Positions 7,834-10,488 of a stretch of DNA of 10,488 nucleotides are shown here, in pieces. Numbering within the stretch: position 1 is the first letter of the stretch; every line of letters begins with the position of its first letter. Location: positions 1 to 10,488 of the forward strand of contig CALGNM010000313.1 in NCBI GenBank assembly GCA_937958665.1, written 5' to 3'. Both the position numbers and the translations under genes were made by a program. Below the pieces are notes generated by a model that was not told where the DNA came from, did not search any database, and saw only the letters and a program-made list of their open reading frames with translations. Source of the DNA: an uncultured bacterium. Lineage in GTDB: Bacteria; Edwardsbacteria; AC1; EtOH8.

Positions 7834-8016
7834 CTACAGTCCGATTTTGGCTTTGCGGGTCCGGGCCTTGGCCGATTTCAAGCGCTTCTTGATGCTAGGC
7901 TTGACGAAATACTCGCCGCGCCGGATGTCAGCCAGCAAGCCCTCCTTGATGCACTTGCGTTTGAAGGTCCTTAAAGCTTTGTCGAATGAATCATTGCTTT
8001 CAACTGTTACTTTCGT
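7834..8016 (-). CDS. rpsU: 30S ribosomal protein S21 (probable ACG start)
   Basis: S21 is a small basic protein of the 30S platform near the anti-Shine-Dalgarno end of 16S rRNA and helps initiate translation. The hallmark FDKALRTFKRKC is present, followed by LLADIRRGEYFVKPSIKKRLKSAKARTRKA, a highly basic tail typical of the family. The frame stays open upstream to a TTG at 8049 (71 residues), but the extra residues LSLPRIGGDN are merely translation of the ribosome-binding region. GGAGGTGA lies at 8021-8028, with GGAGG exactly seven bases before codon ACG at 8014-8016. Initiating there gives a 60-residue product starting M-K-V-T-V, which lines up with the normal S21 N-terminus. I therefore place the start at ACG; a standard gene caller would probably report 7834-8049. 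It is monocistronic, with its own promoter and terminator. Confidence 0.9.
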   Translation of the reverse strand, partial: TKVTVESNDSFDKALRTFKRKCIKEGLLADIRRGEYFVKPSIKKRLKSAKARTRKAKIGL

Positions 8017-8020
8017 ATTA

Positions 8021-8028
8021 TCACCTCC
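8021..8028 (-). promoter_or_regulatory. Shine-Dalgarno deciding the rpsU start
   Basis: Minus strand GGAGGTGA is near-perfectly complementary to the 16S rRNA 3' end. The spacing of seven bases from GGAGG to the ACG codon at 8016 is ideal. No ATG, GTG or TTG in the rpsU frame lies downstream at a usable distance. Confidence 0.8.
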
Positions 8029-8075
8029 GATTCTTGGTAATGAAAGCAATTAATGGTTGCTTTTTCAAGACCAAT

Positions 8076-8104
8076 AATATACTATAATTCTTTTCCATTG
8101 TCAA
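8076..8104 (-). promoter_or_regulatory. Sigma-70-type promoter of rpsU
   Basis: The minus strand carries TTGACA (8099-8104), a 17-base spacer and TATATT (8076-8081). This is a full -35 match, optimal spacing and a 5/6 match at -10. Transcription would start near 8069, giving a leader of about 50 bases before the S21 start. Confidence 0.8.
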
Positions 8105-8192
8105 GTCTTAAAAGGTTTGTTTCGCAACTCAATGGCGGGCAGCAACAAAGCCCAAGGATACTCGTCAGGGTGGTTGACGGTCGTATCAATTT

Positions 8193-9104
8193 ATGCCTGA
8201 ATTACAGATGATAAATTGCTTGTTCTACATGATCGCCATCAGCGGGGTGTTGTGGTTGGGTGGGTATGTGGTCTGGCTGATCCGGTATGGAAAGCCATTC
8301 CCTGGCTGGATCCCGGTGCTGGCCTATCACAAGGTCGACGACAGGTTCGAATGGGGAGGCACCTGGATTACGCCTAGTCGTTTCAGATATCAGATGGAGC
8401 ATCTGAAGTTGCGGGGCTATACCACAGTAACCTTAAGCCAAGCGGTTGAACTGATGCAGAGCGGGGAATCAAGTCGGGGACGTTATGTGTGCATTACCTT
8501 CGATGATGCCTACCAGGGTTTGAAGAAGCATGCCTGGCCGGTGCTAAGAGAACTCGGTTTCACCGCCACCATATTTGTTATCACCGATTATGCGGGCCGG
8601 GAGAATGACTGGGACATCAACTGGGGCGGACGGCGCTTCAGGCATCTGAATTGGGATGAAATGAGGGAAATGGCGCGGGCCGGAATCGAATTCGGTTCCC
8701 ACGGCCTCCGGCATTGCGATCTTCGCAGCTTGGGGGACGACGAATTGGAAAGGGAGCTGGGCCAATCGAAAATGGAGCTGGAGCAAGAGCTGGGCTGTCC
8801 GGTCAGGACCCTGTCGTATCCCTTTGGAAGGTATGACGACCGGGTTATCAGGGCTGCCCGTAAATGCGGATATATTCTGGCCTGCAGCTTGGGACCGAAG
8901 GGCAGAAACAACCGGCTGGAGGTGATGGCCCTGAGGAGGAGCGCCGTATATTTCACCGATACGGTATGGAGCATCGGAAACATGTTGGATTCGGAGAGCC
9001 CTTGGTTTTGGATGCAGGAAATGTGGGGGAGGTTGATAAATTTCTGTGCAGGGGGCACGATTATAGTAAAAAAGGCTTTGGTCGAAATATTGAAGGGAAA
9101 GTGA
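8193..9104 (+). CDS. Membrane-anchored polysaccharide deacetylase (NodB homology domain)
   Basis: This 303-residue protein has an N-terminal transmembrane segment (about residues 7-31) that would anchor it with the catalytic domain outside the cytoplasm. The NodB domain follows: YHKV at 45-48, TFDDA at 102-106 with the catalytic/metal aspartates D104 and D105, SHGLRH with metal ligands H170 and H174, and SYPFGRYDD at 208-216. The conserved residues are present, so an active carbohydrate esterase family 4 enzyme is likely. Such enzymes remove N- or O-acetyl groups from peptidoglycan, chitin-like or exopolysaccharide substrates; the substrate here cannot be read from sequence. ATG 8193 is the first start after an in-frame stop at 8175; its Shine-Dalgarno is poor, and ATG 8208 is an alternative that keeps the membrane segment. 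The gene is divergent from rpsU and seems monocistronic. A role in envelope polysaccharide modification would suit the nearby UbiA-family gene. Confidence 0.92.
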   Translation: MPELQMINCLFYMIAISGVLWLGGYVVWLIRYGKPFPGWIPVLAYHKVDDRFEWGGTWITPSRFRYQMEHLKLRGYTTVTLSQAVELMQSGESSRGRYVCITFDDAYQGLKKHAWPVLRELGFTATIFVITDYAGRENDWDINWGGRRFRHLNWDEMREMARAGIEFGSHGLRHCDLRSLGDDELERELGQSKMELEQELGCPVRTLSYPFGRYDDRVIRAARKCGYILACSLGPKGRNNRLEVMALRRSAVYFTDTVWSIGNMLDSESPWFWMQEMWGRLINFCAGGTIIVKKALVEILKGK

Positions 9105-9255
9105 TATTTGTCAATTAAAGCTGGAAAGGAAACGTCTAAAAAGCAGCAGTTGCAAGGCTTGCATAATTTATAAAAAATCATTAATGGCTGAACGTATTGA
9201 TATTAAAGGCTTTGGGAAACATTATAATAAAAATCTTGTAAATAATGTGTATATT

Positions 9256-9289
9256 ATATCCACAACACAATATATTGTGTTGTGGATAT
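9256..9289 (+). repeat. Perfect 34-bp palindrome with NrdR-box-like centre; possible terminator hairpin
   Basis: The left arm ATATCCACAACACAATA (9256-9272) is the exact reverse complement of 9273-9289, with no loop and no mismatch. The central 16 bases ACACAATATATTGTGT (9265-9280) fit the palindromic box bound by the ribonucleotide-reductase repressor NrdR as I recall its consensus (ACACwATATaTwGTGT). The right arm runs directly into a run of T residues (9289-9295), so on the + strand it could also end transcription of the deacetylase gene 152 bases upstream, although only about 5 of 17 pairs are G-C. The two readings are not exclusive. Confidence 0.75.
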
Positions 9290-9419
9290 TTTTTTATCGG
9301 CAAGAAACCATAGAAATTATCGATATTTATAACAACTATATAAATCAATAAGTTATAAAACAATAATTAAAAACGATAATAAATATTGAAAAAACACGGC
9401 AAAAAAATAAAAATTTTTC

Positions 9420-9447
9420 TTGACAAAAATACAATATATTGTATATT
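9420..9447 (+). promoter_or_regulatory. Promoter of the lysine-rich peptide genes, overlapped by a palindromic operator
   Basis: TTGACA (9420-9425), a 16-base spacer and TATATT (9442-9447) form a good sigma-70-type promoter with an A-rich stretch upstream. The perfect 16-bp palindrome ATACAATATATTGTAT (9429-9444) fills the spacer and touches the -10 box. Its core ACAATATATTGT is identical to the centre of the 34-bp palindrome 164 bp upstream. A protein bound here would block RNA polymerase, so repression is the expected effect. Transcription would start near 9454. Confidence 0.75.
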
Positions 9448-9463
9448 TATTAACAATCAATAC

Positions 9464-9521
9464 AAGATAGTAATATCTTAAATTAATCCGGCTTTCGGAA
9501 GTGGTTTTCGGGGGCCGAACC
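9464..9521 (+). promoter_or_regulatory. Structured leader of the lysine-rich peptide transcript
   Basis: A 6-bp stem AAGATA/TATCTT with a GTAA tetraloop (9464-9479) is followed by a GC-rich hairpin, TTCGG-GGG-CCGAA (9507-9519), ending just before the Shine-Dalgarno. A competing pairing CGGC (9489-9492) with GCCG (9514-9517) is possible. It may stabilise the message or tune translation; I do not recognise a riboswitch class. Confidence 0.35.
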
Positions 9522-9538
9522 AAAGGAGGTGAAAATTA

Positions 9539-9616
9539 ATGGCTTGTGCAAAGAAAGCTCCGGCGAAGAAGGCGGTGAAGAAGGCCACCAAGAAGGTCGC
9601 CAAGAAGAAAAAATAA
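9539..9616 (+). CDS. Lysine-rich micro-protein 1 (25 residues, histone-H1-tail-like)
   Basis: This short frame encodes 25 residues, 12 of them lysine and most of the rest alanine, in an AKKA-PAKKA-VKKA-TKKV style after MACA. The composition matches the C-terminal tails of histone H1 and bacterial H1-like proteins (Hc1, AlgP type), but no globular part is present. Its reality is supported by the very strong Shine-Dalgarno AGGAGGTGA (9524-9532) eight bases before ATG, a good promoter about 100 bases upstream, and a second similar gene in the same unit. It carries one cysteine at residue 3. A DNA- or RNA-condensing or polyanion-binding role is plausible by charge alone; this is inference. Gene callers normally miss a product this short. 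Confidence 0.72.
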   Translation: MACAKKAPAKKAVKKATKKVAKKKK

Positions 9617-9660
9617 CTGCTGGCTAACATGAACGTCCCCAACCATAAACCAATCTAAAA

Positions 9661-9667
9661 GGGAGAG
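9661..9667 (+). promoter_or_regulatory. Ribosome binding site of lysine-rich micro-protein 2
   Basis: GGGAGAG, in the context AAAAGGGAGAGAAG, sits five bases before the ATG at 9673. It is a moderate Shine-Dalgarno and supports a second, separately initiated reading frame. Confidence 0.6.
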
Positions 9668-9672
9668 AAGAC

Positions 9673-9735
9673 ATGCCAGTTAAGAAGAAAGCCACCAAGA
9701 AGGCCACCAAGAAGACCACCAAGAAGAAAAAGTAG
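9673..9735 (+). CDS. Lysine-rich micro-protein 2 (20 residues, KKAT repeat)
   Basis: Twenty residues with 11 lysines: MPVKKKATKKATKKTTKKKK. The core is three tandem 12-base units (GCCACCAAGAAG twice, then ACCACCAAGAAG; 9691-9726) encoding (A/T)-T-K-K, so it has grown by repeat duplication. The same 12-mer occurs in the first micro-protein, suggesting the pair arose by duplication. It starts 56 bases after the first gene's stop, has its own ribosome binding site, and is followed by a strong terminator, so both are probably made from one short transcript. Function is unknown; the charge suggests binding to nucleic acid or other polyanions. Confidence 0.7.
   Translation: MPVKKKATKKATKKTTKKKK
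9691..9726 (+). repeat. Three tandem 12-bp units inside micro-protein 2
   Basis: GCCACCAAGAAG occurs twice exactly and a third time with one change (first base A). The unit length keeps the reading frame and encodes A/T-T-K-K. Confidence 0.9.
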
Positions 9736-9758
9736 TTTATCTAACATCAGGTGTGCTC

Positions 9759-9790
9759 AAAACGTCCCGGCAAAGCCGGGACGTTTTTAT
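9759..9790 (+). terminator. Rho-independent terminator of the lysine-rich peptide unit
   Basis: The stem AAAACGTCCCGGC (9759-9771) pairs perfectly with GCCGGGACGTTTT (9775-9787) around an AAA loop and ends in a T run. It lies 23 bases after the second micro-protein's stop. Confidence 0.95.
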
Positions 9791-9820
9791 TGTCATGTGA
9801 AATCAGCCCGGCCCGTTGGC

Positions 9821-9850
9821 TTGACTTTACGAACAGCAATACCATATAAT
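9821..9850 (+). promoter_or_regulatory. Promoter of the ABC exporter gene
   Basis: TTGACT (9821-9826), an 18-base spacer and a perfect TATAAT (9845-9850). Transcription would begin near 9857, leaving a leader of about 130 bases before the ATG at 9989. In that leader I see only a 13-codon frame (9891-9932) of doubtful meaning. Confidence 0.72.
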
Positions 9851-9988
9851 CAACTTTCCTCTGCGGGACAGGGCCGGGGTAGATTGAAACATGATGCCGG
9901 GAACTGCCAAATCTCTCCGGCCGGGTTTTTAGGGAAGTCCGGATGAGGTTGCTGGGAACAATAATTACCGTGCAGATTGATATTAGGG

Positions 9989-10444
9989 ATGAAAGAGCTG
10001 CTTAAACTTAAGAAATATGTCAGCCGCCACCGCTGGAAAATTCTGGGCGGGCTGACCGCCCTGATTGCGGTCGACATACTGCAGCTTTACATCCCCCAGG
10101 TGCTGCGGCTGGCGGTAGATGCCCTGGCCGCCGGAAGGGCCACCAAGGGCCTGATCCTGGTCTATGGGGGTTGGGTGGTGGCCATCGCCCTGGGTATGGG
10201 CGTGGGCCGTTTCTTCTGGAGGTTTCTGATCATCGGCTCGGCTCGCCGTACAGAACAGGAGTTGCGCCAGGACTTTTATACCCATCTGTCCACCCTGGAC
10301 TTCTCCTTCTTTGACGAGCATAAGACCGGAGATCTGATGGCCCACGCCACCAATGATATCAACGCCGTGCGGATGGCCCTGGGTTTCGGCCTGGTGATCT
10401 TGACCGACATCGTGGTGTTGGGGGCGGCCTCGCTGTATTTCATG
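9989..10444 (+). CDS. ABC exporter, MdlA/YheI-like, N-terminal part (truncated at contig end)
   Basis: The first 152 codons of an ABC transporter of the exporter type, in which a six-helix membrane domain is fused to an ATPase. Two membrane helices are visible (about residues 18-40 and 57-79), and a third begins near 134. Between them lies the conserved cytoplasmic stretch RRTEQELRQDFYTHLSTLDF, then SFFDEHKTGDLMAHATNDINAVR, diagnostic of type I exporter membrane domains; the ATNDINAVR version resembles the MdlA/YheI heterodimer subunits. The nucleotide-binding domain would lie beyond the window. ATG 9989 has a poor ribosome binding site (AGGG directly against it); TTG 9977 is an in-frame alternative. 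Genomic sequence stops at 10444. The frame continues as RSEEHTSELQSP only because it reads into adapter. The cargo cannot be inferred. Confidence 0.9.
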
Positions 10445-10488
10445 AGATCGGAAGAGCACACGTCTGAACTCCAGTCACCGAATACGAT
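10445..10488 (+). other. Illumina TruSeq-type adapter sequence (assembly artefact)
   Basis: The bases from 10445 begin AGATCGGAAGAGC and continue as ACACGTCTGAACTCCAGTCA plus C, the standard Illumina read-1 adapter, through 10478. Then come eight bases CGAATACG, which occupy the i7 index position, and AT, the first two bases of the next constant adapter part. This is library adapter joined to the contig end and should be trimmed. Peptides starting here on either strand (RSEEHTSELQS forward, CSSDL reverse) are well-known contaminants of protein databases. Confidence 0.98.

Larger units (their letters stand above)
9105..9538. other. AT-rich intergenic regulatory region
   Basis: No convincing gene lies in these 434 bases. 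The sequence is far more AT-rich than the flanking genes, particularly about 9165-9485. It contains the 34-bp palindrome, the promoter with a second palindrome, and a leader with possible hairpins, all listed separately. A 55-codon open frame at 9184-9351 lacks a ribosome binding site and runs straight through the palindrome; I do not treat it as a gene. Confidence 0.7.

Noticed and set aside
8163-8179. Small inverted repeat CGTCA-GGGTGGT-TGACG before the deacetylase gene
   Set aside because: Five base pairs with a 7-base loop is within chance expectation, and no promoter could be aligned with it.
8588-9181. A 197-codon open frame on the minus strand
   Set aside because: It is antisense to the polysaccharide deacetylase, whose catalytic motifs are clear. 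The frame is serine/proline/arginine-rich with no domain.
9184-9351. A 55-codon AT-rich + strand frame starting MAERIDIKGFGKHY
   Set aside because: There is no Shine-Dalgarno, it reads through the perfect 34-bp palindrome and T run, and its composition is that of the AT-rich spacer. It could be a decayed remnant, but I cannot support it.
9181-9363. A 60-codon minus-strand frame rich in Ile, Tyr, Phe and Asn
   Set aside because: Its composition only reflects AT-rich DNA, and no ribosome binding site or domain is visible.
9629-9658. A 9-codon frame (MNVPNHKPI) between the two lysine-rich genes
   Set aside because: It has no ribosome binding site and no similarity to its neighbours; such a short frame is expected by chance.
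9105-9735. CRISPR array or tandem direct repeats around the AT-rich region and lysine-rich genes
   Set aside because: The only repeated units are the two palindrome cores and the 12-base codon repeats; there are no regular spacers or repeat lengths of CRISPR type.
9891-9932. A 13-codon frame followed by GGCCGGGTTTTT in the ABC exporter leader, as a possible attenuator
   Set aside because: No good Shine-Dalgarno, no run of regulatory codons, and I could not build a convincing stem before the T run.
9983-10461. Two minus-strand frames of 158 and 61 codons beginning at 10459 and 10461
   Set aside because: Both start inside adapter sequence and run antisense to the ABC exporter; their first residues include the adapter-derived CSSDL/LFRS type peptides.

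Overview
The window looks like one end of a metagenome-assembled contig from an uncultured, GC-rich, probably Gram-negative-type bacterium. The last 44 bases are Illumina adapter, not genome. The large secreted proteins end in FlgD-Ig / type IX-sorting-like C-terminal modules, the style of gene found in Bacteroidetes/FCB-group and several candidate phyla (TA06/Edwardsbacteria- or WOR-3-like). That placement is an inference from protein style, not a phylogenetic result.

Region 1 (1-4227): the 3' end of one secreted-protein gene, then a 1292-residue secreted multidomain protein. Both have the same kind of C-terminal module. The region closes with a strong terminator.

Region 2 (about 4227-7784): a tightly packed + strand operon. 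It holds an IMPACT/YIH1-type UPF0029 protein, a TatD hydrolase fused to a radical SAM domain, the 16S rRNA dimethyltransferase RsmA, and a UbiA-family enzyme resembling decaprenyl-phosphate phosphoribosyltransferase. Junctions are TGATG, TGA/ATG back to back, and ATGA, so the genes are probably co-transcribed and translationally coupled. The first three suit RNA quality control and ribosome maturation; the fourth suits polyprenyl-linked sugar supply for the envelope.

Region 3 (7787-8104, minus strand): rpsU (ribosomal protein S21) with its own promoter and terminator. Its Shine-Dalgarno points to an ACG codon rather than a normal start.

Region 4 (8193-9104, + strand): a membrane-anchored polysaccharide deacetylase (NodB family) with conserved metal-binding residues.

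Region 5 (9105-9790): the most unusual part. A very AT-rich stretch carries a perfect 34-bp palindrome whose centre matches the NrdR-box consensus as I recall it. The same 12-bp core recurs inside a good promoter. That promoter leads to two tiny, roughly half-lysine proteins (25 and 20 residues), each with a Shine-Dalgarno, and then a strong terminator. This looks like a self-contained, operator-controlled transcription unit for free-standing histone-H1-tail-like micro-peptides.

Region 6 (9821-10444): promoter, leader and the first 152 codons of an ABC exporter of the MdlA/YheI type, cut off by the adapter at 10445.
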